The notes beneath the pieces were generated by a model that was given only the letters and a program-made list of their open reading frames with translations, had not been told where the DNA came from and did no database searches. A stretch of DNA of 36,981 nt from an uncultured Prevotellaceae bacterium (GTDB lineage Bacteria > Bacteroidota > Bacteroidia > Bacteroidales > Bacteroidaceae), in assembly GCA_902768105.1 (NCBI GenBank), contig CACXJZ010000032.1:1-36981 (forward strand), given 5' to 3'. Position 1 is the first letter of the stretch, and each line of letters begins with the position of its first letter. The position numbers were made by a program, and so were the translations under genes. Below are positions 1-8,056 of the stretch, piece after piece.

Positions 1-65
1 CTTTGTGCCCAATAATTAACAAAAGTTGATTCTTGAAGGAGAATTCAATGTAAATCAAATATGAT

Positions 66-620
66 ATGAAAAAGGCTTTTTTATTTGTGCTGGGCATGAT
101 GCTCATGGCAGTAGGATTCACAGGCTGCAAGTATATCAAACCCCTTGACGGCCCTGGTATGGAACGCGATTCGGCTAGCTTATCTGCCTTGGAAGGTAGT
201 GTTGCTACCGGTGACAGTCTGAACGTTGTGGCTGGCGACGCTGCCCAAAAGCAGGACATGGAGGCCGTGAGGGCTTTCGTGGAACAGTTCTATCAAGAGT
301 GGGGCATGGAGAATCTGCTGGAATATGACTATCCGAAACAGCACATCACGCCCCGCCTGCTGAAGTTCCTGGCTGATTCCTACGAGTATGATTGCGAGGG
401 CGAGTGCCTGGCTACATGGAAGTTCTTCTATGAGGGCGGTGGTGACGTCGGTGGGTTAGAGTCACGACAGATAACAGCCTGCGACGGAAGCCATGTCCTT
501 GTTGAAAACAAGTACGATAACTATGAATACGACGTGCTCCTTACTGTGATTAAGGATGGCGACACCTTCAAGATTGACAGCCTTCAGCAAGTGAAGTCAG
601 AGTATGTCGATGGGAATTAG
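66..620 (+). CDS. Hypothetical lipoprotein (DUF3828-like)
   Basis: This encodes 184 residues. The N-terminus has a charged MKKAF start, a hydrophobic core and a lipobox ending in GFTGC (Cys21), so it is probably a membrane-anchored lipoprotein. The rest is a small soluble domain with FVEQFYQEWG near residues 71-80, ITPRLLKFLADSY in the middle and a C-terminal pattern of the form LTVIKDGDTFKIDSL. That layout resembles DUF3828-type NTF2-like domains, where a short helix pair is followed by a curved sheet; the family link is inference. No catalytic residues are evident. The window begins with CTTTG, which could be the end of a TAnnTTTG promoter box, so this may be the first gene of a unit that continues into the hydrolase pseudogene 42 bp downstream. 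Confidence 0.75.
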   Translation: MKKAFLFVLGMMLMAVGFTGCKYIKPLDGPGMERDSASLSALEGSVATGDSLNVVAGDAAQKQDMEAVRAFVEQFYQEWGMENLLEYDYPKQHITPRLLKFLADSYEYDCEGECLATWKFFYEGGGDVGGLESRQITACDGSHVLVENKYDNYEYDVLLTVIKDGDTFKIDSLQQVKSEYVDGN

Positions 621-662
621 AAAGACGGATAGCAACATATATAATTTAAGGAGATGTTGCGT

Positions 663-2202
663 ATGAAAAGAATCATCTACCTGATTATCGCCCTCTTGAG
701 CTGTTTTGCCAGTGGCGCATGGGCAGCCGAGATTTCGGACAGTCTGGAATTTTTGAAAAAGCTCAACGAAGCCACGACTTATGTCTTCAATTACCCGTCG
801 AAGAATGCTGCGGGTGAGGACGTGGTGCTCTCGGCGGCACTCGTCGCTTGGACCCCGGAAGAACCCAAGGAGACCGACGGCATCGAGTCGGTCCACATCT
901 ACAGCCACTTCACCATTACCTCTGACAACGAGTGTCCTTCATCGTTTTTCAACCTGAAGGAATATGCGCTCTTTGGCGTTCTACTGAAAGCAATACGCGG
1001 CGGGACTGGATCCGACTCAGGATTTTATCAGCCACGCCATCATCATTGCCCCCGACTATGAGGGTTACGGTGTCACACGCGACCTGCCGCATCCTTATCT
1101 GGCGCAGGAACTGACCGCCCGGCAGGTGATGGATGCCGTGGACTACGGACTGAAGCTCTACCAGAAACACATCAACGACAAGCGCGTGCTGCCCTTCAAG
1201 GACGACTGGCGGACGTTCGGCTTCGGCTACTCGCAGGGAGGCGCTGTGGCCCTGGCCGTGCAGCGATACATCGAGCAGCAGGGGCTGGACGAGCAGTTGC
1301 ACTACCGTGGCACGCTCTGCGGCGACGGCCCTTACGACCTGATTGCCACCATGCGCTACTACGTAGAGGACGATGGCGACAGCTACGGTCAGGAGACCGT
1401 CCATCGCAAGGGAATAAGCACCATGCCGATGGTGATACCCATGATTATCCAGGGGATGATTAACACGCACCCCGACATGAAGAACCATCAGCTGACGGAC
1501 TACCTCTCGCAGCAGTTCCTCGACACAGGCATCATGGACTGGCTGGCGAGCAAGGAGTTCACCATCAACCAAATCCTTGAGAAGTGGTACGAACAACTGC
1601 AGGAGGGACTTGACGCCGGTGACCGCCACTACACCAAGGAGCAGATGGCAGAATTGTTTGAATCGCCCAAGGAGGACCGCGTATGGGCCCATCTCAGCAA
1701 GGTCTTCACGCCCGGTTTCCAAAAATACCTGACCAATGACGCGAACTTCTATACCGTGCCGACGGAGTCAGGAAATGCCTTCAAGGACCTGCACCGTGCA
1801 CTGGTGGACAACAGCGTGGCTGCAGGCTGGGAACCCAAGCACCCCATACAGTTCGTCCACTCGAAGGGCGACATGGTGGTGCCGTACGGTAACTACCTCT
1901 CGTTCCACGATGCTCATCCCGACGGTGAGGGCACCATCTACAGGATAGACGACAGCCTGACCGACGACCATGTTGACACGGGAACGACATTCTACCTTTG
2001 CCTCACCGCCACTGGTGAATACGGCGAGTACTTCCAGTGGCTCGACGAAAACGGCTCGACGGGAATCATCGGTGCAGAAAGCCAGATGACAGACGTCAGA
2101 ATCGACGACGGTTGGTACACCCTCGACGGTCGTAAGCTGAGTGCTCGACCCACGCAGAAGGGTATCTATATAAACAAGGGTAAGAAGATATTAATTAAGT
2201 AA
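663..2202 (+). pseudogene. Secreted alpha/beta hydrolase, broken by a one-base frameshift
   Basis: The gene starts best at the ATG at 663, nine bases after AAGGAG (648-653); the ATG at 654 touches that Shine-Dalgarno-like site. The signal peptide is MKRIIYLIIALLSC...AWAA. The first frame reads to about 986, then goes out of frame and stops at 1061. Removing one A from the AAA at 987-989 gives VLLKQYAAGLDPTQDF and joins the first part to APDYEGYG, the nucleophile elbow GYSQGG (about 1226-1243) and the rest through 2202 with no further stop. The second half is open for more than 350 codons, so the lesion is recent or is a sequencing or assembly error. The protein ends with a short tail (YTLDGRKL then GIYINKGKKILIK) shared with other secreted proteins in this window. 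The substrate is unknown; a lipase or esterase role is inferred from the fold. Confidence 0.85.
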
Positions 2203-2216
2203 TAGGAAGCGAGATT

Positions 2217-2605
2217 ATGAGCGAAGATATACAGAAAATCAATCTCGATAACTACATCCAGACTGGCGAGGGTGGGACGGCTCTTACCTATACCAGAAAG
2301 GACGGTCTCTCGTTGGCTAAACTTTATAAAAACGGTTTCGAAGCCGACAGGGCCAAGGCCGAGTTCCTGACCGCCCGCACAGTATTCGAGTTGGGCATCC
2401 CATCGCCAGAGCCCTACCGACTGGTTACCGATGCCAGCGGAACGGAGCCGAGTATGAACTTATCAAGCATAAACGCTCATACACACGCATCATCTCGCAA
2501 GAGCCAGAGCGACTGGAGGAAATATCACTTAAGTTTGCACGCATGGCCAGAGAGCTACATGCCAGACGCAGCCTTGCAGAAAATCGTGGAATTATTTTAA
2601 GATGA
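2217..2605 (+). pseudogene. Kinase-like (TIGR02172 / phosphotransferase-type) gene, frameshifted and truncated
   Basis: The start reads MSEDIQKINLDNYIQTGEGG, then TALTYTRKDG and SLAKLYKNGF, ending in GIPSPEPYRLVTDASG. This matches the N-lobe of small phosphotransferase-like proteins of the Fibrobacter/Bacteroidetes TIGR02172 family (from memory). At 2442-2444 one base seems to be missing. The original frame continues with unrelated sequence to a stop at 2600. The frame starting with GGA at 2444 restores the family pattern: GAEYELIKHKRSYTRIISQE, then RLEEISLKFARMARELHAR, with a stop at 2603-2605. Even after correction, the C-lobe with the catalytic HGD and metal-binding residues is absent, so the product would be about 129 residues and cannot be an active kinase. 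It lies 14 bp behind the broken hydrolase and ends exactly where the opposing GNAT remnant ends. Confidence 0.75.
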
Positions 2606-2771
2606 TTATGGCAGAGAATTGTGAGACTTCTGATAAGCCAGTCGCTCATCGCCTGACAGCAGATAGATGATTCCACAATAGGTGAAGCCATGCTTCAGGA
2701 TGTTATGCTGCATAATCCTTCATGATATCAGCCATGTCCGTCGGCCTTGCTTCTCTGATTATCCTATTCAT
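2606..2771 (-). pseudogene. GNAT acetyltransferase remnant with a large internal deletion
   Basis: Two pieces of a GNAT-family N-acetyltransferase can be read on the minus strand. From the ATG at 2771 the sequence is MNRIIREARPTDMADIMKDY, a typical GNAT N-terminus, which then runs into AA and a stop. Immediately after, in another frame, comes the family's characteristic C-terminus: ILKHGFTYCGIIYLLSGDER followed by LAYQK, ending at the TAA at 2606-2608. The central part of about 100 residues with the acetyl-CoA-binding loop is missing, so the gene is dead. The ATG overlaps the stop of the upstream flavin-reductase-like gene by four bases (ATGA), so the two were once translationally coupled. 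The gene is too short and broken for ordinary gene calling. Confidence 0.75.
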
Positions 2772-3283
2772 TCCATTCTGCCATATTTCATCTCCTCGCC
2801 CTCTTTATCATACTGTTTGCGCTTGCCAACGGGAGGTTCAGTCAAGGTGATACGAACAACTGCCGTCCATTCAAGGCTGCGGTCAATGGCATCATCGAAA
2901 GCATCCATATGGTGAGGGAGGAAACGCTGGCAGATGGCTCTCAGGCCTGCAATCTTTTCTTCGCGATTTGTCACGATCTCTGCTTTTCCGATGGCAGTTG
3001 CCGATTTATACTGTAGCGTAAAACTCCCATCTTTCGGGCCAACTGTAGGCGCACATTTGGTAACGGCCGACAGGAATACTGTCGGACAGTGTGCAATACA
3101 CTCCAATTTGTCACCCTCCAAAGCACAATGGAAATAGAACGTTCTTTCGTCTGTGCGAGCCAACGACAGGGGCAGTCCGTAAGGAGTCCCGTCAGGCCTT
3201 GTCATACTAACAGTCACGTATGGAGCCTTATCCAACACCTCCAATGCAAAGGCGGCATCCATCTGCCTACTTGCTTTTCTCAT
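2768..3283 (-). CDS. Pyridoxamine 5'-phosphate oxidase-like flavoprotein (NimA-like)
   Basis: This encodes 171 residues. The start MRKASRQMDAAFALEVLDKA, followed by PYVTVSMTRPDGTPYGLPLS and FYFHCALEGDKLECI, is the usual pattern of small split-barrel FMN-binding proteins (PNPOx-like; the subgroup includes nitroimidazole-resistance NimA). HCALEGDKL resembles the conserved HgaxeGhKl strand-turn that contacts the flavin phosphate. TVGPKDGSFTLQYKSATAIG is the later beta segment. These proteins are cytosolic dimers, and most have an uncharacterised redox or binding role. No signal peptide is present. The stop overlaps the ATG of the GNAT remnant, so this was a two-gene operon of which only this gene looks intact. 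Antibiotic resistance should not be inferred from this similarity. Confidence 0.8.
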   Translation of the reverse strand: MRKASRQMDAAFALEVLDKAPYVTVSMTRPDGTPYGLPLSLARTDERTFYFHCALEGDKLECIAHCPTVFLSAVTKCAPTVGPKDGSFTLQYKSATAIGKAEIVTNREEKIAGLRAICQRFLPHHMDAFDDAIDRSLEWTAVVRITLTEPPVGKRKQYDKEGEEMKYGRME

Positions 3284-3342
3284 ATTTCTTTCATTCTCTT
3301 TTCAAACTTGAATAGCCCATGAGCTGACAGCTTGTTATAGGC

Positions 3343-3380
3343 ATAAAAAAGAGTCCAACGATTAATTCATTGAACTCTTT
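3343..3380 (-). terminator. Rho-independent terminator after tRNA-Ser
   Basis: Read on the minus strand just past the tRNA 3' end, AAAGAGTTCAATGA and TCGTTGGACTCTTT form a stem of about 14 bp with one G-T pair and one mismatch around a short AT loop. It is followed by a run of T. Confidence 0.75.
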
Positions 3381-3381
3381 G

Positions 3382-3466
3382 CGGAGAGAGAGGGATTCGA
3401 ACCCCCGGTGCCTCTCAGCACGACGGTTTTCAAGACCGTTGTAATCGACCACTCTACCATCTCTCC
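3382..3466 (-). tRNA. tRNA-Ser (anticodon UGA)
   Basis: The minus strand folds into a class II tRNA. The acceptor stem pairs GGAGAGA (3466 downward) with TCTCTCC (ending at 3383), with G as discriminator. The anticodon loop CTTGAAA gives UGA, read as serine. A long variable arm (CGTGCTGAGAGGCACCG) and the T-loop GGTTCGAATCC follow. The CCA end is not encoded. A terminator hairpin lies directly downstream. Confidence 0.95.
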
Positions 3467-3477
3467 AGTGCTTCGAA

Positions 3478-3554
3478 AGTGAAGAGTGAAGAGTGAAGAA
3501 TTTGCTGCTGCTTAACTTTTTTTCACTTTTTCACCTTTTTACCTTTTTATTACC
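3478..3554. repeat. Heptamer tandem repeat and T-rich tract
   Basis: AGTGAAG is repeated three times without a gap (3478-3498). Further on is a T-rich stretch with short repeats of the type TTTTTCAC / TTTTTACC (about 3516-3554). No gene is present. It lies between the 5' side of tRNA-Ser and the promoter repeat of mutS2. A comparable heptamer array lies at 8330. Confidence 0.7.
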
Positions 3555-3556
3555 TC

Positions 3557-3642
3557 TGACTACGTCGAAGGTACTTTCGCTTGACATAAAAAACAAAAAA
3601 GCGCTTTTTGTTTTGTTTTGTGCTCACTTATTCGTACCTTTG
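3557..3642 (+). repeat. Promoter-bearing palindromic repeat, copy 1 (upstream of mutS2)
   Basis: This is a block of about 85 bp. It begins TCGAAGGTACTTTCGCTTGA, continues with an A-rich/T-rich inverted repeat (AAAACAAAAAAGC / GCTTTTTGTTTTG), and ends GCTCACTTATTCGTACCTTTG. The same architecture recurs at 8392-8454 and 8464-8539. The last eight bases, TACCTTTG (3635-3642), match the Bacteroidetes -7 box and are only four bases before the mutS2 ATG. Confidence 0.75.
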
Positions 3643-3646
3643 CGGC

Positions 3647-6229
3647 ATGATTTATCCACAAAACATTGAGACGAAGATTGGATTCGTCGAAGTAAGACGG
3701 CTGCTGAAGGAGCACTGCCTGAGCACGCTGGGCAAGGAAAAGGTCGATGAAATGGCTTTTTCCGATAATGCCGAGACGGTAAACGAGCAGCTTGCGCAGG
3801 TGCGCGAGTTCCGCCGTTTGCAGGCAGGGAAAGACGTTTTGCAGCTCAATTTCTTCTTCGACGTTCGCAAAGCCATCAGCCGCATCCGACTGGAGAATAC
3901 CCATCTGGAGGAGAACGAGCTGTTTGACCTTCGCCGTTCACTGGAGACGATAGGGACAATCGTGAAGTTCTTGAAAGCCGCCCCTGAACAGGGGACGGAG
4001 GAGGTTCCCTACCCTGCCCTCTCACGCTTAGCGGCTGACGTGATGACGTTCCCTGCCATGATTCGGCGCATAGACTCCATCCTCGACAAGTTTGGTAAAA
4101 TCAAGGACTCTGCCTCAATGACACTTGCCGGCATCCGTCACGATCTGGCACAGACGGAGAGCAGCATCTCACGTACACTTTTCACGATACTCCACGCTGC
4201 ACAGCGCGACGGACTGGTTGACAAAGACGCCTCGCCAGCCCTGCGTGACGGTCGTCTGATGATTCCCGTGGCACCTGCCTCAAAGCGAAAGATAAAAGGT
4301 ATTGTCCACGACGAGTCAGCCACAGGAAAGACGGTATTTATTGAGCCCGCCGAAGTGGTGGAGGCCAACAACAAGGTGCGTGAGCTGGAGCTGCAGGAAC
4401 GGCGTGAGGTGATACGCATACTGACAGTGTTCAGCGACGAAGTGCGTCCACAGGTGCCACAGCTGCTTAACAGCTACGACTTCCTGGCCACCATCGACCT
4501 CATCCACGCGAAAGCAGAATGGGCCGAGGCCACGCAGAGCTATGAGCCCGTTGCGTTGGACAGGCCCTACATAGACTGGATACGTGCCATACACCCGCTA
4601 CTGAAACGCTCGCTGGCGAAGCAAGACAAGAAGGTGGTGCCGCTGGATATCAGCCTCTCCCCCTGCCCTCTCCAAGAGGAGAGAGAGCCGAAGGGACACC
4701 TCCTCATCATCTCAGGTCCTAACGCAGGCGGCAAGTCGGTGTGTCTGAAGACGGTGGGTCTCTTGCAATATATGCTGCAATGCGGCATTCCCATCCCCAT
4801 CAGCGAACGTTCGACGGTGGGCATCTTCCGCAACATCATGATAGACATCGGCGACGAGCAGAGCATTGAGGACGACCTCTCGACCTACTCCAGCCATCTG
4901 CTGAACATGAAGATGATGATGCGTCAGGCCAACGAACATACCTTATTATTAATAGACGAGTTCGGAGGCGGCACGGAGCCCACCATCGGCGGAGCCATTG
5001 CCGAGGCCGTGCTCAAGCAGTTCTGGAAGAAGAAGGCCTTCGGCGTCATCACCACCCACTACCAGAACCTGAAGCACTTTGCCGAGGACCATCCTGGCGT
5101 GGTGAACGGAGCCATGCTCTACGACCGCCATCAGATGCAGGCGCTGTTCCAGCTCTCCATCGGTCAGCCAGGCTCGTCGTTTGCCATCGAGATAGCGCGC
5201 AAGACAGGTATCCCTGAAGAGGTCATACAGGACGCCACAGACATTGTGGGTTCGGAATTCGTGCAGAGCGACAAGTACCTGCAGGACATCGTACGCGACA
5301 AGCGCTACTGGGAGGGCAAGCGCCAGACCATTCACCAGCACGAGAAGTCGCTGGAGCAACGCATCACCAAGTACGACACGAACATTGAAGAGATAGAGCG
5401 CGAGCGCAAGGCCATCCTGAACCGTGCCAAAGAGCAGGCTCAGGAACTGCTCGACGAGGCCAACCGCCGCATTGAGAACACCATACGCGAGATACGCGAG
5501 GCACAGGCCGAGAAGGAGCAGACGCGCCTCATCCGCGAGGAGCTTAACCAGTTCCGTCAGGAAGTGTCTGACAGTAGTCAGCAGGGACTGATGAGCGAAG
5601 AGGAGTTTGCCAAGAAACTCCAGCAGATGCAGGAGCGCAAGGCCCGTAAGGAGAAGCGAAAGAAGGAAAAGGAGCAAAACCTCTCCCCCCGCCCTCTCCA
5701 AAAAGAGAGGGAGCCGCAAGCCGATTCTTCACCCTCAGCCCTCACCACGGGCTCCACCGTGCGCATCAAAGGCACCTCGTCAGTAGGCACCATCGAGAGC
5801 ATCAGCGGCAAGACGGCCTCCGTCATCTTCGGCGGCATGCGTACGAAGGTGAAGACGGCGCAGCTGGAACGTGCCGAGAAGCCCAAGGTACAGCAGCAGA
5901 CCGCCCAACAATCGCTCATTGAGCGCATTGCACCTCCGACCACCTCGCACATGACACGCTCCACCATCGAAGACCGCAAACATAACTACCACCAGGATCT
6001 CGACGTGCGCGGGCTGCGTGGCGACGAGGCCGTGAACACCGTCATGCACTTCATCGATGACTCTATCCTCATCGGCATGAGCCGTGTACGCATCTTGCAC
6101 GGCACGGGCAACGGCATCCTGCGCCAGCTTATCCGCCAGTACCTTAACACCGTGCCAAACGTTGTGAAAGCCCGCGACGAGCACGTGCAGTTCGGCGGTG
6201 CCGGCATCACGGTGGTCGATCTGGAATAA
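3647..6229 (+). CDS. mutS2: Endonuclease MutS2
   Basis: MutS2 is a MutS-family ATPase with a C-terminal Smr nuclease domain; in other bacteria it acts in recombination suppression or in rescue of collided ribosomes. The start at 3647 (MIYPQNIETKIGFVEVRRLL) is chosen because an upstream in-frame ATG at 3608 precedes the promoter box. The product is 860 residues. Walker A GPNAGGKS is at 357-364, Walker B LLLIDEFGGGTEP near 435-447, then a long charged coiled coil, and the Smr domain at the end (DLDVRGLRGDEAV, HGTGNGIL). Two short segments, SPCPLQEEREPK just before Walker A and LSPRPLQKEREPQ near residues 680-692, are encoded by two copies of one palindromic DNA repeat and look like in-frame insertions. 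GH43 follows 17 bp downstream. Confidence 0.93.
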   Translation: MIYPQNIETKIGFVEVRRLLKEHCLSTLGKEKVDEMAFSDNAETVNEQLAQVREFRRLQAGKDVLQLNFFFDVRKAISRIRLENTHLEENELFDLRRSLETIGTIVKFLKAAPEQGTEEVPYPALSRLAADVMTFPAMIRRIDSILDKFGKIKDSASMTLAGIRHDLAQTESSISRTLFTILHAAQRDGLVDKDASPALRDGRLMIPVAPASKRKIKGIVHDESATGKTVFIEPAEVVEANNKVRELELQERREVIRILTVFSDEVRPQVPQLLNSYDFLATIDLIHAKAEWAEATQSYEPVALDRPYIDWIRAIHPLLKRSLAKQDKKVVPLDISLSPCPLQEEREPKGHLLIISGPNAGGKSVCLKTVGLLQYMLQCGIPIPISERSTVGIFRNIMIDIGDEQSIEDDLSTYSSHLLNMKMMMRQANEHTLLLIDEFGGGTEPTIGGAIAEAVLKQFWKKKAFGVITTHYQNLKHFAEDHPGVVNGAMLYDRHQMQALFQLSIGQPGSSFAIEIARKTGIPEEVIQDATDIVGSEFVQSDKYLQDIVRDKRYWEGKRQTIHQHEKSLEQRITKYDTNIEEIERERKAILNRAKEQAQELLDEANRRIENTIREIREAQAEKEQTRLIREELNQFRQEVSDSSQQGLMSEEEFAKKLQQMQERKARKEKRKKEKEQNLSPRPLQKEREPQADSSPSALTTGSTVRIKGTSSVGTIESISGKTASVIFGGMRTKVKTAQLERAEKPKVQQQTAQQSLIERIAPPTTSHMTRSTIEDRKHNYHQDLDVRGLRGDEAVNTVMHFIDDSILIGMSRVRILHGTGNGILRQLIRQYLNTVPNVVKARDEHVQFGGAGITVVDLE
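4654..4694. repeat. Palindromic repeat inside mutS2, copy 1
   Basis: This 41-bp block starts CCTCTCCCCCTGCCCTCTCC, then AAGA, then GGAGAGAGAGCC. The hairpin stem is CTCTCC/GGAGAG. It is nearly the same as 5680-5720 and is read in frame as SLSPCPLQEEREPKG, between the core domain and the Walker A strand, where MutS2 proteins normally have only a few linker residues. Confidence 0.7.
5680..5720. repeat. Palindromic repeat inside mutS2, copy 2
   Basis: This 41-bp block starts CCTCTCCCCCCGCCCTCTCC, then AAAAA, then GAGAGGGAGCCG. Most positions are identical to 4654-4694, and the reading frame is the same (LSPRPLQKEREPQ). It lies in the linker after the coiled coil. The stem is CCCTCTC/GAGAGGG. 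Confidence 0.7.
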
Positions 6230-6246
6230 CTAAAAACTAATATATT

Positions 6247-7959
6247 ATGAACATGAAGACAACCATCTGCTGTTGGGCACTGGCAAGCTGCTGCGCCCTG
6301 ATGGTGGGCGCCTGTTCACAACAGGCTCCATCAAGTGACGAACCTACCACGTTGACCACCGTAGGCAACCCCTACATGCCCCTGTGGGAGCATATACCCG
6401 ACGGAGAGCCCTACGTCTTTGAAGACCCCGACAATCCAGGGAAGTACCGCGTCTATGTCTATGGCTCGCACGACGATCTGGTTACAATGTACTGCGGTCG
6501 TAACCAGGTGGTGTGGTCGGCATCGGTCGATAGTCTGAACAACTGGCGCTACGATGGCGTCATCCTCGTGGTTGACAAGAACCGCGACGGCGAGCCCTTC
6601 GACTCGGCAGGCACCGCCGACGTGCTCTATGCTCCTGACGTCACGCTGGTGACAGACAAGAACGGCAAAAAGACTTACTACCTGTTCCCCAACGACCAGA
6701 CAGGCTTCCGCAACGGACTCATCGCCAAGAGCGACCGTCCTGACGGTCCCTTTGAGGTGTGCAACTGGAGCAAGGACGATCCCAACAAGGTGGACGGTGT
6801 GCTGCAGTTCGATCCTGCCGTCTTCGTCGATGACGACGGCCGCGTCTATGGTTACTGGGGCTTCGAACGGAGCTATGCCGCAGAGTTCGACCCTGCGACG
6901 ATGGCCACCGTCAAGCCCGGCACAAAGATTGTGGAGGACATGATCAGCGGTCGCAACCAGCCCGGACGCTTTAAGTTCTTCGAGGCCTCCAGCATCCGCA
7001 AAATCAAGGACAAGTACGTCTTTATATACAGCCGCTTCACTGAGGACGGCGAGTTCGGGCTGCCCACCAGCAACTACACCCTCGCCTACTGCTACGGCGA
7101 CAACCCGCTGGGTCCCTGGACTTACGGAGGCACTATCATTGACGGTCGAGCACGTGAGAAGGACGAGCAGGGCAACGTGATTGCCTCTGCCGTGCCCGAT
7201 GGCAATACCCACGGCAGCATCTGCGAGATTAACGGACAGTGGTATGTGTTCTATCACCGTCAGACGGGTACTGACGAATACGCCCGTCAGGCTATGGTCG
7301 CCCCCATCACCGTGAAGGTAGAGGAAGGCAAGGGTGGCAAGGTAGAGATTTCCGAGGGCGAATACAACAGCTGTGGCTTTGCACTCAACGGACTCGACCC
7401 CTTCGAGCGTCACTCGGCAGGTATTGCCTGCTGGCTCACAGGTCCGAAGCCCGCTATCCATGAGTGGCCCAACAACACGTTCTTCGGCTCATACGTGGAG
7501 GCCAGTTACGGTGGCAAGCCCGGCATGAGCAAGGAGCAGGCCATCGCCTCGAAAGAGAAATACGACGCCCCTTACGACCTGCGCTACAACACCAACCGCG
7601 TGGTGAACAATACCGACGGCAGCATCGTGGGTTACAAATACTTCAACTTCCCTGCTGAGCGTCTGGCTACGAACGATAACCTGATGCTCGTTCTGCGCCT
7701 CATCCCAGAAGGCATCGACGGCACCATCGAGGTCTGGATGGATCGTCCCTGGGAGTCGCAAGGCGGCAAGAAGATTGGAGAGATAGCCCTGAAGGCGGAC
7801 ATGCCGAAGACCCTGCGCGACATGGCAATCGGAATCTCTAAAGAAGCCCAAGAGAAGGACCTTGCCGGCAAGCATGCCATCTTCCTCCTCTTCAAGTCGG
7901 ACACCAAGGAGAAGTCGCTCTGTACGCTTGAAGACCTGATGTTTACGTTTGACGAATAA
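6247..7959 (+). CDS. Glycoside hydrolase family 43 lipoprotein
   Basis: This encodes 570 residues with a lipobox ending LMVGAC (Cys23), so it is probably a surface or periplasmic lipoprotein. The GH43 five-bladed propeller pattern is visible: NPYMPLWEHIPDGEPYVFED near 41-60, the blade motif YAPDV at 128-132 (typical of the second acidic residue), and FFEASSI at 244-250 carrying the likely general-acid Glu. NTHGSICEINGQWYVFYHR is the last blade. After about residue 360 comes a C-terminal beta-rich extension (YFNFPAERLATNDNLMLVLR) that may bind carbohydrate. Family members remove arabinose or xylose from hemicellulose or pectin side chains; the exact specificity cannot be read from sequence. 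It is 17 bp downstream of mutS2 and probably co-transcribed, and it is followed by a strong hairpin. Confidence 0.88.
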   Translation: MNMKTTICCWALASCCALMVGACSQQAPSSDEPTTLTTVGNPYMPLWEHIPDGEPYVFEDPDNPGKYRVYVYGSHDDLVTMYCGRNQVVWSASVDSLNNWRYDGVILVVDKNRDGEPFDSAGTADVLYAPDVTLVTDKNGKKTYYLFPNDQTGFRNGLIAKSDRPDGPFEVCNWSKDDPNKVDGVLQFDPAVFVDDDGRVYGYWGFERSYAAEFDPATMATVKPGTKIVEDMISGRNQPGRFKFFEASSIRKIKDKYVFIYSRFTEDGEFGLPTSNYTLAYCYGDNPLGPWTYGGTIIDGRAREKDEQGNVIASAVPDGNTHGSICEINGQWYVFYHRQTGTDEYARQAMVAPITVKVEEGKGGKVEISEGEYNSCGFALNGLDPFERHSAGIACWLTGPKPAIHEWPNNTFFGSYVEASYGGKPGMSKEQAIASKEKYDAPYDLRYNTNRVVNNTDGSIVGYKYFNFPAERLATNDNLMLVLRLIPEGIDGTIEVWMDRPWESQGGKKIGEIALKADMPKTLRDMAIGISKEAQEKDLAGKHAIFLLFKSDTKEKSLCTLEDLMFTFDE

Positions 7960-7960
7960 C

Positions 7961-7998
7961 AAGAATAGAGGATTGCGCAGGCAATCCTCTATTCTTTT
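7961..7998 (+). terminator. Strong terminator after GH43
   Basis: AAGAATAGAGGATTGC (7961-7976) and GCAATCCTCTATTCTT (7981-7996) form a perfect 16-bp stem with a GCAG loop, followed by TTCTT. The stem could work in both directions, and its end overlaps the first copy of the tRNA-Thr 3'-end duplication. Confidence 0.85.
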
Positions 7999-8018
7999 CT
8001 TGAGCCTCTTGTCGGATT
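7996..8018. repeat. Duplicate of the tRNA-Thr 3' end (att-like), copy 1
   Basis: These 23 bases (core TGAGCCTCTTGTCGGATT) are identical to 8112-8134, which comprise the last 16 bases of tRNA-Thr plus 7 bases beyond it. Copy 1 has no tRNA attached. The offset is 116 bp. Confidence 0.8.
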
Positions 8019-8031
8019 ACATATCCGAAAC

Positions 8032-8048
8032 GCCTGCCGCGGGCAGGC
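8032..8048. repeat. GC-rich hairpin
   Basis: GCCTGCC and GGCAGGC form a perfect 7-bp stem around a GCG loop, between the two tRNA-Thr end repeats. A smaller hairpin CGGAT/ATCCG precedes it (8013-8027). Confidence 0.6.
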
Positions 8049-8056
8049 CTACAAGC

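Noticed and set aside
949-1722. Open frame of 257 codons on the minus strand
   Set aside because: It is antisense to the hydrolase, whose alpha/beta-hydrolase motifs are clear; the minus frame has no recognisable domain.
4949-5719. Long leucine-rich frame on the minus strand
   Set aside because: It is a shadow of the mutS2 coiled-coil region, caused by GAG/CTC codon mirroring.
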